The notes under the pieces are model-generated. The model saw nothing but the letters and a program-made list of their open reading frames with translations, was not told the origin of the DNA and made no database searches. Positions 42,655 to 51,346 of a stretch of 64,000 nt of DNA are shown piece by piece. The stretch's first letter is position 1, and each line of letters begins with the position of its first letter. The stretch comes from JADJOM01 sp035574255 (lineage in GTDB: Bacteria > Gemmatimonadota > Gemmatimonadetes > Gemmatimonadales > GWC2-71-9), in NCBI GenBank assembly GCA_035574255.1, contig DATLYZ010000031.1:1-64000 (forward strand), written 5' to 3'. A program made the translations under genes and the position numbers.

Positions 42655-43350
42655 ATGACGACCACCGCCACCCCCGTCAGCACCGGATGCCGCACCTGCG
42701 CTGCGCCGCTCAGCCCGGGGGCCCGGTTCTGCCACCGTTGCGGCCAGCCTGCCACCGCAGCCGGATCCGAGCGGACGCCCTGGATCATTGCGTGGACCGT
42801 CATCGCCGTGCTCCTCGCGCTGATCGTGTGGCACGTGGAAACCCGGGGGCCGGGGGGTGAGCGCCCGATCATGGCGAACGTGGGGTCGAGCCCGGGCTCG
42901 GCAGGTCCGGCCGGGGGAGCCGCTCCGGACATCAGCCGGATGTCGCCGCGGGAGCGCTTTCTCCGGTTGAGCGACCGAGTCCTGGGCGCGGCGGAGGCCG
43001 GTGACACGGTGACGGTCCAGCGCTTCGCCCCCATGGCTCTCGCCGCCTACGCGATGTTGGACACGGTAGACGTGGACGCCCGCTACCACGCGGCGATGGT
43101 CGCGCTCGAGGTCGGCCGCCAGGCGGAAGCCCTCGCGCTGGCCGACACCATCGCCGCTGAGGCAGGCACCAACCTGTTCGGTTATCTCGTCCAGGCCGCG
43201 GTCGCGGAAGCCCGCGGCGACCGCGCCGCACTGGACCGAGCGCGCCGGGCCTTCCTGGCGAGCTACGCCGCCGAGCTTCGGAAGGACCGGCCGGAGTACA
43301 AGGAGCATCTGGAACTGCTGGAGCAGGCGAGGGACCGGTTTACCCCGTGA
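42655..43350 (+). CDS. Zinc-ribbon, membrane-anchored TPR-like protein
   Basis: 231 residues. N-terminal zinc ribbon with CRTC (12-15) and CHRC (26-29), a transmembrane helix about 43-60 (PWIIAWTVIAVLLALIVW), a Gly/Pro linker, and a helical C-terminal domain with TPR-like spacing (ARYHAAMVALEVGRQAEALALADTI). Such zinc-ribbon membrane proteins are common but uncharacterised. No Shine-Dalgarno; near-leaderless. Confidence 0.7.
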   Translation: MTTTATPVSTGCRTCAAPLSPGARFCHRCGQPATAAGSERTPWIIAWTVIAVLLALIVWHVETRGPGGERPIMANVGSSPGSAGPAGGAAPDISRMSPRERFLRLSDRVLGAAEAGDTVTVQRFAPMALAAYAMLDTVDVDARYHAAMVALEVGRQAEALALADTIAAEAGTNLFGYLVQAAVAEARGDRAALDRARRAFLASYAAELRKDRPEYKEHLELLEQARDRFTP

Positions 43351-43483
43351 TCGCGCGGGCAGCGGTTGAACGATGATGCGGCCGCATACGGCCCCTGGTT
43401 CCGTTCCCGTTCACCGCTCAGACACCGCACCTCGGCCTCGGCCTGTCCCGCCACCCACTGCCATCGCCACGCCGCGATACGTT

Positions 43484-44338
43484 ATGCCGACCACCATCCG
43501 CCTCGCCCACTCCCCCGATTCCGACGACGCCTTCATGTTCTACGCGCTGGCGGCGGGGAAGATCGAGACCGGCGATCTGCGCTACGTCCACGAGCTCGCC
43601 GACATCGAGACGCTGAATCGGCGGGCCCTGGCGGGCGAGCTGGACGTGACCGCCGTGTCCATTCACGCCTACGCGTACCTGGCCGACCGGTACGCGCTGC
43701 TTTCGAGCGGGTGCTCGATGGGCGATCGCTACGGGCCGCGGCTGGTCGGGCGGGAGCCACGGGCGGCCCGGGCGGAAACGAGGGTAGGGGGTGGCGGTGC
43801 GGCGATCCGCATTGCGGTGCCCGGGAAGCTCACCACCGCCTACCTGGCCCTCAAGCTCTATCAGCCGGAGTTCACCGAGGTCGTGGTTCCGTTCGATCGC
43901 GTCGAGGACCTGGTCCTGGAGGGGTCGGTGGACCTAGGCTTGCTGATTCACGAAGGGCAGCTCACCTATCGGGACCGCGGCCTCCATCTCTGGGCCGATC
44001 TCGGCGAATGGTGGTTTGGCGAGACCGGCCTGCCGCTCCCCCTGGGGGGTAACGCGGTCCGCCGCGATCTGGGCGAGGCGGTGGTCCGGCAGGTCGCCCG
44101 CGACCTCCGGGCCAGTATCCTCTACGGCTTGGAGCATCGGACCGAAGCCCTGGCCCACGCCCGGCAGTACAACCGCGGCATCGGCGACGAGCGAACCGAT
44201 CGGTTCGTTTCCATGTACGTGAACCAGTGGACCGTGGACTACGGCGAGCGGGGCCGGAAAGCCGTACGGGAGCTGCTTCGGCGGGGCCACGAGGCCGGGG
44301 TCATTCCTCACGCGGTGGAAGTGGAGTTTGTCGGGTAG
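43484..44338 (+). CDS. mqnD: 1,4-dihydroxy-6-naphthoate synthase-like protein, futalosine pathway
   Basis: 284 residues from the ATG at 43484. N-terminus TTIRLAHSPDSDDAFMFYAL is the MqnA/MqnD binding-fold signature. LDVTAVSIHAYAYLADRYALLSSGCSMG matches the family's conserved centre (key residues). MqnD releases dihydroxynaphthoate from cyclic dehypoxanthine futalosine during menaquinone synthesis. No other mqn genes are nearby, so assignment as MqnD rather than MqnA rests on the family type only. It starts 133 bp after the zinc-ribbon gene. Confidence 0.75.
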   Translation: MPTTIRLAHSPDSDDAFMFYALAAGKIETGDLRYVHELADIETLNRRALAGELDVTAVSIHAYAYLADRYALLSSGCSMGDRYGPRLVGREPRAARAETRVGGGGAAIRIAVPGKLTTAYLALKLYQPEFTEVVVPFDRVEDLVLEGSVDLGLLIHEGQLTYRDRGLHLWADLGEWWFGETGLPLPLGGNAVRRDLGEAVVRQVARDLRASILYGLEHRTEALAHARQYNRGIGDERTDRFVSMYVNQWTVDYGERGRKAVRELLRRGHEAGVIPHAVEVEFVG

Positions 44339-44690
44339 CGGCCGGAGGCCGCCGAGACTCGAGCCCCGCCGCCGCGGGGGCACGCGGATTGACGCGGAGG
44401 GGCTTGTTCGTCACCCCGAGCGAAGTGGTGGGCGCGAGGCCGCCGCGCTGGCGGCGGTGGCAGGGAGCACTCTCGGGAGAGGGGCGGCGCCAATCGGACG
44501 CGGGCCCGGCTCGCCAACGGTTGGCCGGAGGCCGGGTCCGGTGGGGGGCTCCTGAGGCCGGCCACCAGTTCGAGTGACCGGGTGCGACTCGGAGCGCGAC
44601 CTATGGCGCCCCGCCCTTCGACAGGATATTCTTCCTCGGCAAGCAGTTACAGCGCCTGACCACCTTATTTCCTCGTTCGCGGAGCTCCGG
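44339..44690. other. Intergenic region before the HD-GYP gene
   Basis: 352 bp, no credible gene. A TATTCT-like -10 in GGATATTCTTCC near 44625 stands about 60 bp upstream of the GTG at 44691. The ribosome binding site is GGAG at 44681-44684. Several GC-rich short repeats, nothing distinctive. Confidence 0.35.
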
Positions 44691-45755
44691 GTGCCGCTGG
44701 CCGACGCGCCCATCAGCGTACTCGTCGTTGACGACGAAGAGCCGATCCGGAACGCGCTCAAGAAATACCTCGCCCAGCAGGGGTACGACGTCACCACCGC
44801 CGCGAGCGGTGACGAGGCGCTCCGGATCCTCCAGCGCCAGAAGATCGCCGTCATGCTGCTTGACGTCCGCATGCCGGGGCGGAGTGGCATTGATCTGGTG
44901 CCCCAGGTCCTGGAGGTGGAGCCGAGTATCGCGATTCTGATGCTCACCGCGGTCAACGACGCCACCACCGCCGCGCTCTGCATGCAGCGCGGGGCGATGG
45001 ACTACCTCACCAAGCCGATTGATCTGGCCGATCTGGCGCGGGCCATCCTTCGCGCGGTCCGGCGCCGCGACAGCATGATCGAGCAGCAGAATCTCAACCA
45101 GTGGCTCAAGGAGGAGGTCGCGGTCCGCACCGCGGAACTGCGGCGCGAGCGGGCCAAGCTCGAGCGCCTGTCGGTGGCGACCCTCGAGGCGTTGGTGAAC
45201 GCCCTCGAGGCGAAGGACCCCTTCATCCGAGGGCATTCGACCCGGGTGGCCGACCTGGGCGCCCTGATCGCCGCCGAACTTGGGCTGAGCGACGAGCAGG
45301 TGGAGCAGGTACGGATGGCGGGCCGGCTGCACGATATCGGCAAGATCGGCATCCGGGAGGAGATTCTCACCAAGGAGGGACCGCTCACCGCGGAGGAGTA
45401 CGAGGCGGTGAAACAGCATGTGATCATCGGCTCCCAGATTCTGGCGCCGCTCCAGCACCTGGGCGAGATCATCGCCTTTGTCCGGAGCCATCACGAGCGC
45501 TGGGACGGCCAGGGCTATCCGGACCGGCTCAAGGCTCAGGAGATCCCCCTGGGCGCGCGGATCCTCTGTGCCGCCGAGATCTACGATGCGCTCACCACCG
45601 CGCGGCCCTACCAGGAGAAGATGCCGCCCGACGTGGCGGTGGAGCGCATGCGCGACCTGGCCGGCAGCGTGTTGGATCCCGACGTCTACCGGGCTCTGGA
45701 AGCCGCGGTACGGCGGCGCCAGGCCCTGGTCTTCCTCGACGATGCCCGAAGCTGA
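44691..45755 (+). CDS. Response regulator with HD-GYP domain (cyclic-di-GMP phosphodiesterase type)
   Basis: 354 residues, GTG start after GGAG. Receiver domain 8-125 with acidic pair D14/D15, phosphoacceptor D58 (LLDVRMPG) and K108. A coiled linker (130-165) leads to an HD-GYP domain: H182, HD 214-215 in LHDIGKIG, and HHERWDGQGYP at 267-277. HD-GYP proteins hydrolyse cyclic di-GMP. It is followed by a strong terminator and then the exopolysaccharide-like operon, so it may control that operon's output through c-di-GMP. Confidence 0.92.
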   Translation: MPLADAPISVLVVDDEEPIRNALKKYLAQQGYDVTTAASGDEALRILQRQKIAVMLLDVRMPGRSGIDLVPQVLEVEPSIAILMLTAVNDATTAALCMQRGAMDYLTKPIDLADLARAILRAVRRRDSMIEQQNLNQWLKEEVAVRTAELRRERAKLERLSVATLEALVNALEAKDPFIRGHSTRVADLGALIAAELGLSDEQVEQVRMAGRLHDIGKIGIREEILTKEGPLTAEEYEAVKQHVIIGSQILAPLQHLGEIIAFVRSHHERWDGQGYPDRLKAQEIPLGARILCAAEIYDALTTARPYQEKMPPDVAVERMRDLAGSVLDPDVYRALEAAVRRRQALVFLDDARS

Positions 45756-45810
45756 CCCCCGGCTCCCCGGGCTGGTCCGGGGACGGGAGCCCTCGTTGCG
45801 CTAGATTCCG

Positions 45811-45839
45811 CCAAGGCCGCGCCCCGCGGCCTTGGTCCG
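45811..45839 (+). terminator. Rho-independent terminator after the HD-GYP gene
   Basis: CCAAGGCCGC, loop GCCCC, GCGGCCTTGG: 10-bp perfect stem followed by TCCGTTTTGG. It separates the HD-GYP transcript from the downstream operon. TAGATT just before it (45802-45807) looks like a -10, which could make the hairpin an attenuator instead. Confidence 0.7.
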
Positions 45840-45843
45840 TTTT

Positions 45844-45859
45844 GGTGATCTGGATCACC
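45844..45859. promoter_or_regulatory. Perfect 16-bp palindrome, CRP/FNR-family-like site
   Basis: GGTGATCTGGATCACC. It contains GTGA-N6-TCAC, the CRP half-site core, and TGAT-N4-ATCA, the FNR core. It stands 48 bp before the ATG at 45907 and directly after a terminator, where a regulator of the receiver-HEAT-glycosyltransferase operon would bind. Confidence 0.5.
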
Positions 45860-45906
45860 GTGAGTCGGGAACCGGCGGCATGAGTTGTGCCGCTGCGAGT
45901 GGGGCT

Positions 45907-46278
45907 ATGGGGAAGACGGTCCTCATCATAGACGACGACCCGGACCAGCGGCGGCTCTTGGAGCGGACCCTGGCGACCCGGGGCTACCGGGTGCTCTTGG
46001 CCGCCGACGGCGAGGCGGGTCTGGCCCTGGCCGTCACGGGCCGGCCGGATGCCATCGTGCTGGACGTCATGATGCCGCGACTCAATGGCTTTCAGACCTG
46101 CCGGCGTCTCAAGGCCGAGCCCGCCACCGCCAGCGTTCCGGTCGTCATGCTCACCGCGAAGGACCAGCCGGCGGACGAGTACTGGGCCCGTGAGGTGGGC
46201 GCCAACGAGTATCTGACCAAGCCGGTCGAGATCAGCGCGCTGCTCGACCTTCTCGATCGGCTGACAGCCTCCCGGTGA
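45907..46278 (+). CDS. Single-domain response regulator (CheY-like)
   Basis: 123 residues from the ATG at 45907; an ATG at 45880 would add nine residues. Receiver motifs: acidic D10/D11, phosphoacceptor D53 in AIVLDVMMP, T83 and K105 in YLTKPVEIS. No output domain, so it acts by protein contact. Its TGA overlaps the GTG of the large HEAT protein, implying that the two are made in step. Confidence 0.88.
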   Translation: MGKTVLIIDDDPDQRRLLERTLATRGYRVLLAADGEAGLALAVTGRPDAIVLDVMMPRLNGFQTCRRLKAEPATASVPVVMLTAKDQPADEYWAREVGANEYLTKPVEISALLDLLDRLTASR

Positions 46279-49200
46279 CGCTGCTCGATCTCATCCTCCT
46301 CTTTGCGGCCACGGTGGCAGGCGCCGGGTTGCTCGGCGTGGTGGCGTGGGTGGGCTACAGCCTGTACCTGACGCGGCTCGAACGGAACATGGCGCGGCGC
46401 AAGGGGGCCTACCGCCAGTTCCTCGCCGAGCTTTCCTCCCGCGACCTGGCCTTCCTCGAGCCCGAGCTCAAGCGGGTCAAGACGCTCCGTGACTTCGAGG
46501 CGCTCGAGGCGCTGCTCGAGGAGCAGGCCCGGACCTCCACCGGCCGGCCCGGCTGGTTGCTCGATGCCTACGACCGGCTCGGCCTGGTGGACAAGTACAT
46601 CGAGCGGCTCCGGCACGCGAGGAAGTGGCGCGAGCGGGCCTTCGCCGCCGAGCTCCTGGGGCGGGTCGGCAGCGCCAAGGCCGTGCCTCCGCTGCTCGAG
46701 ACCGTTCAGGCGACCCGGACCGAGGACGCGGACGTCCGGGAGATCGCCCTCCGTGCGCTGGCCCGGATCGCCGATCCACAGGCGGTGGGCCCGCTGGTGG
46801 AGGCGCTCAAGCAGGCCGAGAGCTGGCTGGCTCCGCGGATCGCGGACATCCTGGTGCGCCACGGCGAGGCGGTGGTGGAACCGATGCTCCAGTTCCTGGC
46901 TGACGGCTCTCGCCACCCCGCCCGGGCCTGGGCGGCGAATGTGTTAGGGGAGGTCCGGGCCCGACGTGCCTTCCCCGCCTTGGTCCGGGCCCTCGGCGAC
47001 ATGGACGACGAGGTCCGGGCCAAGGCGGCCGGCGCTCTGGGCAAGCTGGGTGATCGCCGGGCCGTGACCTACCTGCTGGACCATCTCCTCTCGGACCCGG
47101 CGCCTTTCGTGCGGGCGCGCATCGCCGGGGCGCTGGGCCAGTTCGACGACCGGGAGGTGGTGGATCGCCTGGTGCGGGCGCTGGGCGATCCGGCGTGGTG
47201 GGTGCGGATGCGGAGCGTGGAGGCTCTGGAGCAGATCGGGCGGAACGCCGAGGGCCCGCTGGTGCTGGCGCTGGACGACCCCGATCCCGAGATCCGGATC
47301 CGGGCGGCGGTGGCGCTGGAGCGGCTGGGCCTCCCCACTCGTCTGGTGGAGCAGATCGAACGGGGCACGGGGGGCGCCGAGGCGGAGCAGCTCCTCGCCA
47401 AGTTCGGCGTGGCCGGCGCGCGGGAACTGCTGGCCGAGCTGTTGCACCACCCGGCGGCCTCGGTGCGGCTGGCGGTGATCCGGGCGGCCCGGGCCGGGGC
47501 GCGCCAGGATCTGAGCGCCGAGCTGCTCGAACGGGGTCGCCGGGATGGGGAGCCCGCGGTGAGGGCCGCGGCGTTCGAGGCACTGCGGGCCCTGGGCGCG
47601 CGGGACGCGGGCCCGGCGGCGCTGGAGGCGCTGGCGGACGCCGACCAAGAGGTCCGGGCCGCCGCGATCGCCCTGCTCGGCGAACTGGGCGGCGCGGAAC
47701 TCGGCGCAACGCTGCTGCCCCGCGCGGGCGACGCGGAGCCCCTGGTGCGCGCGGCCGCGGCCCGAGCCCTCGGTCTGGTGGGTGCCGCCGGGGCTGAGGC
47801 AGCGTTCGAACGGCTGCTTCGCGACCCCGTGCCCGCCGTCCGCGCCGCGGCGGCGGAGGGGGCGGCCGCTGCGGGGTGGCAGGGGGCCGTGCCGCGGCTC
47901 ATGGAGCTCCTGGAGGACTCGGAGGATCTCGTCAGGCAATCGGCCGCCGCAGCGCTGGGGGCCCTGGGGGACCCCGTCGCGGTCCCCGCGCTCGTCAAGG
48001 CATTCCGGCGAGCCCTGCCACCGGTGAGCGAGGCGATCATCCACGCGGTGGCCCGGCTCGACAGCGCCGCCCTGGCCGACATCATCGACATCCTGCTCGA
48101 GCGCGAGGACGTGCCCTGCCGGGTCGGCGTGGTGCGGACCCTCGGCACGCTCAAGCCGCCCTACCCCGAGCCGCTGGTCGAAAGCCTCTTCCTGGACCGG
48201 GCCCCGGAGGTGCGGGCGGCCGCCGCGGAACTCCTGGGCCGGCTGGAGTCGGAACGGTCGGTGCAGCTGCTGGAGGGCGGGCTTCGCGATCCGGACGAGA
48301 CCGTCCGGGCCCGGGTAGTGGATGCCCTGGTGCGCCGCGACCGGGCCGAACTCGGCCCCACCGTGATGGCCCTGCTCGAGCACGATCCCTCGCCGGCCGT
48401 GCGGGAGCGGGCGGCGCTCGCCACCGGGCTCTTCCGCGTGCCGGGCGGCGAGGTGGCGCTGCTCAAGCTCTGTCGGCCGGAGGAGCCGCTCGCCGTCCGG
48501 ACCGCGGCCTGCCTGGCGATCGGCGCCTACGACCAGGAAAGCATCGTTGCCCGCGTGCTGGAGATGGCGGACGAGGCGGCGCTCCGCGACCTGCTCCGCG
48601 AGCGACTCAAGCACGACGCGGAGTACCGGCTCCTGGGCCTCCGGCTCCGGGAGGCGCGTCACGTCGAACTCCGCGCGCTGGGCTCCACCTCGCGCGAGGA
48701 AATGGAGCGGATTCTCGCCGAAGGCATGCGCGGGGTCCTGAGCCCGGCGCAGCGGGTCCGGCTGGTGGCGGGACTCCGGGCCTTCCAGGGTGAACGGAGC
48801 CGATCGGCCTTGCTCGGGGTGCTCCGGAGCGATCCGAGCCCCGAGGTCCGGGCCGCGGCCCTGACCGCAGTCGGCGGCATGCTCGACGCCGCCGAGCTGG
48901 AGCTCACGGCCACCCGCGCGCTGGCGGACCCCCACCACGCCGTGCGGCACGCGGCGGTCGCGTTGTTCCAGCGGGTGGCACCCGACCAGGCGCTGCCCAA
49001 CCTCCTGCGCCTGCTCCGCGCGGAGGAAGACCCGGTGGTCCTCCAGACGGTGGCGCAGCTCGCCGAGGCGGCCTTCCCGACCTTCATGGACCTGGCACTC
49101 GCCGTGGACGTCTCGGGGGAGGAGGCCGTGCTGATCACCCGGGTCGCCCGGTACATGCATCACCCCGAGCTGCGGCAGGTGCTGAGCGCCATCGGAAGGA

Positions 49201-49787
49201 GCGACGCCGCCCGGGTACGCCAGGCGGTGGCCGAGCTGTGGGCCGCCCGGCCCGACTTCGTGGACGAAGAGGCACTGGAGGCGCTGGCCGTGGACCCCGA
49301 GGTCGCGGTGCGGCGGGCAGCCGTGGGCGCCTGGGCCGCGGGCGGCCGCTACGATCGGCTCGCCGCCATGCTGGGCGACCCGGATCCCGGCGTCCGGCAA
49401 ACCGTGGCCCTCGCGTTCCGCGACGCTCCGGACAGCCGGGCGCTGGATCCCCTGCTGCTCGATCCCGACGAGTCGGTCCGGGCCGCGCTCTTCGCCGTGC
49501 GCCTGCTCCGTGGCGAAGTGAGCGACCCGCCCGCGGCCTTCCGCGTCTCCCGCCAGGCCGCCGCCGCCGCGATCCAGCGAGCGTCCTCGGTCGAGGACCT
49601 CCGCGACGCGGCTCGAACCGAACGCGACCCCCAGCGCCGCCAGGCCGCCGCCCTCGCCCTCGCGGTGCTCGACGACGAGGCCGCCTACACCGTCATGCGC
49701 ACCGACCCGCTCTGGGCGGTGCGCGATCGGGTCGGCCGCATGCTCGCCGGTCGGCCGGACCTGCCTGACGCGAGGCGCCCTGCATGA
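46275..49787 (+). CDS. Large membrane-anchored HEAT-repeat protein, 1170 residues
   Basis: N-terminal membrane segment about 4-32 (LLDLILLFAATVAGAGLLGVVAWVGYSLYL, key residues), then a long series of about 25-30 HEAT-type units from about residue 100 to 1150. Examples: HPARAWAANVLGEVRARRAF, DEVRAKAAGALGKLGDRRAV, PEIRIRAAVALERLGLP, PAVRAAAAEGAAAAGW, PEVRAAAAELLGRLES. Cys-poor and Ala/Leu/Arg-rich. The N-terminal segment probably anchors it at the inner membrane with the solenoid in the cytoplasm (topology inferred). Overlaps the receiver upstream and the glycosyltransferase downstream (GTGA, ATGA). A scaffold linking signal receivers to the glycosyltransferase is the obvious hypothesis. Confidence 0.82.
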   Translation: MTLLDLILLFAATVAGAGLLGVVAWVGYSLYLTRLERNMARRKGAYRQFLAELSSRDLAFLEPELKRVKTLRDFEALEALLEEQARTSTGRPGWLLDAYDRLGLVDKYIERLRHARKWRERAFAAELLGRVGSAKAVPPLLETVQATRTEDADVREIALRALARIADPQAVGPLVEALKQAESWLAPRIADILVRHGEAVVEPMLQFLADGSRHPARAWAANVLGEVRARRAFPALVRALGDMDDEVRAKAAGALGKLGDRRAVTYLLDHLLSDPAPFVRARIAGALGQFDDREVVDRLVRALGDPAWWVRMRSVEALEQIGRNAEGPLVLALDDPDPEIRIRAAVALERLGLPTRLVEQIERGTGGAEAEQLLAKFGVAGARELLAELLHHPAASVRLAVIRAARAGARQDLSAELLERGRRDGEPAVRAAAFEALRALGARDAGPAALEALADADQEVRAAAIALLGELGGAELGATLLPRAGDAEPLVRAAAARALGLVGAAGAEAAFERLLRDPVPAVRAAAAEGAAAAGWQGAVPRLMELLEDSEDLVRQSAAAALGALGDPVAVPALVKAFRRALPPVSEAIIHAVARLDSAALADIIDILLEREDVPCRVGVVRTLGTLKPPYPEPLVESLFLDRAPEVRAAAAELLGRLESERSVQLLEGGLRDPDETVRARVVDALVRRDRAELGPTVMALLEHDPSPAVRERAALATGLFRVPGGEVALLKLCRPEEPLAVRTAACLAIGAYDQESIVARVLEMADEAALRDLLRERLKHDAEYRLLGLRLREARHVELRALGSTSREEMERILAEGMRGVLSPAQRVRLVAGLRAFQGERSRSALLGVLRSDPSPEVRAAALTAVGGMLDAAELELTATRALADPHHAVRHAAVALFQRVAPDQALPNLLRLLRAEEDPVVLQTVAQLAEAAFPTFMDLALAVDVSGEEAVLITRVARYMHHPELRQVLSAIGRSDAARVRQAVAELWAARPDFVDEEALEALAVDPEVAVRRAAVGAWAAGGRYDRLAAMLGDPDPGVRQTVALAFRDAPDSRALDPLLLDPDESVRAALFAVRLLRGEVSDPPAAFRVSRQAAAAAIQRASSVEDLRDAARTERDPQRRQAAALALAVLDDEAAYTVMRTDPLWAVRDRVGRMLAGRPDLPDARRPA

Positions 49788-51346
49788 CCCACGACACGGT
49801 CCTGGCGGTCGCCGCCGCGCTCGGCCTCCTCGCTCAGCCCCTCTTCCTGGCCTACTTCCTCGCCTACAACGGCTACATGCTCACGCTCATCGCGCTGTCC
49901 GCCCGGCAGGTCCGGCGGCGGGTGGCGGGGCATTTCATCGAGGACCTCGACCTCATCGACCAGAGCGACTACACCAAGCCACTCACGATGGTCGTCCCCG
50001 CCTTCAACGAGGAGGTGACGATCGTGGACAGCGTCACCAACCTGCTCCACTGCGACTACCCCCGCTTCGAGGTCGTGGTGGTGAACGACGGGTCGTCGGA
50101 TCGGACCCTCGAGGTCCTCAAGCAGGCGTTCCGGCTCCGCCGGACCGATCTTCCCTACCGCGACGCCATCGGGACCGCCCGGGTCCGCGCCATGTACGAG
50201 GCGACGGTGCCCCTGCCGCCGAACGTCATGCAGATGGTGGTGATCGACAAGGAGAATGCTGGCAAGGCCGATGCGCTCAACGCCGGGATCAACGCCTCGA
50301 CCTGCCCCTACTTCGTGAGCCTGGACGCCGACTCGATCCTCGACGAGCACGCGCTCAAGGAACTCATGCGGATGATTCAGGAAGACCCCCGCATCGTGGC
50401 GGTCGGCGGCCAGGTGGCGATCGCCAACGGGTGCACCATTCGCGGCGGGAAGGTCATCAGCGTGGGACTCCCCTCGCACCCCTGGGCCCGGTTCCAGATG
50501 GTCGAGTACCTCCGTTCCTTTACCACGGGGCGGACCGGACTCGACCGGCTCGACTGCATTCTCATTCTGTCCGGCGTCTTCGCGGTGTTCGAGAAGGAGA
50601 CCGTGATCCGGGCCGGCGGATATCTCACGCCGCTCGTCCAGCACAAAATCGTGGAGGAGTACGTGGGGCCGCGGGCGGGGACCGTCTGCGAGGACATGGA
50701 GATCATTGTCCGGCTCCACCGCTTCATGCGGGACAAGCTGCGGAACCGGCGGATCGCGTTTCTCCCTCACCCGGTGGCCTGGACCGAAGTTCCGGAGCGC
50801 CTCGAGTCGCTCCGCAAGCAGCGGGGCCGCTGGTACCGCGGGCTCCGCGAGTCGCTCTTCTATCACCGGGACATGCTGTTCCGCCGGAAGTTCGGGCGGA
50901 TCGGGTGGTTCGCGCTGCCCACCTTCTGGGTCTTCGAGTACTACGGCCCCATCATCGAGGCGCTGGGCTACAGCTTCGTCGCCGCGTTCCTTCTGGCCGA
51001 GTGGGCGCTGGGCGTCACCCTCCTCAACAAGCAGTACGCCGTGGCGTTTCTCCTCGCGTCGCTGGGGTGGGGCATGCTGGTCAACATCTTCGCCGTCCTG
51101 GTGGGCGCGTGGCGCTTCCGGTTCGGGCTCGCGGATCGGCTCCAGCGCGGCCTCCTGCCCTTCAACCGCCGGCGCGACGTGCTGATTCTGCTCGGGTACG
51201 CCGTCCTGGAGAACTTCTTCTGGCGGTGGCTCACGCTCTACTGGCGGCTCCGCGGGTTGTGGGACGCCTGGCGCGGCAAGATCGGATGGGAGAAATTCGC
51301 CCGCCAGGGCTTCCAGAAACAGCCGGAGGTGGCGCGTGCGGCGTGA
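49784..51346 (+). CDS. Family-2 processive glycosyltransferase, membrane (BcsA/HasA-like)
   Basis: 520 residues. Membrane segments at the N-terminus (about 8-40) and several between about 380 and 500. GT-A catalytic domain: D102 in VVVNDGSSDRT, DAD at 181-183 (VSLDADSIL), catalytic ED at 303-304 (VCEDMEII), and QRGRW at 346-350, the QxxRW motif of processive synthases. No PilZ domain, so c-di-GMP control would be indirect. Likely polymerises an exopolysaccharide across the membrane; sugar unknown. No secretion partners (BcsB/C, Pga) lie nearby. Confidence 0.88.
   Translation: MTHDTVLAVAAALGLLAQPLFLAYFLAYNGYMLTLIALSARQVRRRVAGHFIEDLDLIDQSDYTKPLTMVVPAFNEEVTIVDSVTNLLHCDYPRFEVVVVNDGSSDRTLEVLKQAFRLRRTDLPYRDAIGTARVRAMYEATVPLPPNVMQMVVIDKENAGKADALNAGINASTCPYFVSLDADSILDEHALKELMRMIQEDPRIVAVGGQVAIANGCTIRGGKVISVGLPSHPWARFQMVEYLRSFTTGRTGLDRLDCILILSGVFAVFEKETVIRAGGYLTPLVQHKIVEEYVGPRAGTVCEDMEIIVRLHRFMRDKLRNRRIAFLPHPVAWTEVPERLESLRKQRGRWYRGLRESLFYHRDMLFRRKFGRIGWFALPTFWVFEYYGPIIEALGYSFVAAFLLAEWALGVTLLNKQYAVAFLLASLGWGMLVNIFAVLVGAWRFRFGLADRLQRGLLPFNRRRDVLILLGYAVLENFFWRWLTLYWRLRGLWDAWRGKIGWEKFARQGFQKQPEVARAA

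Noticed and set aside
43477..43482. TACGTT as promoter of mqnD
   Set aside because: It lies directly against the ATG, so transcription would start inside the gene.
44339..44690. tRNA genes in the intergenic gaps
   Set aside because: No GGTTCGA-type T arm with a matching acceptor stem was found in any gap of the window.
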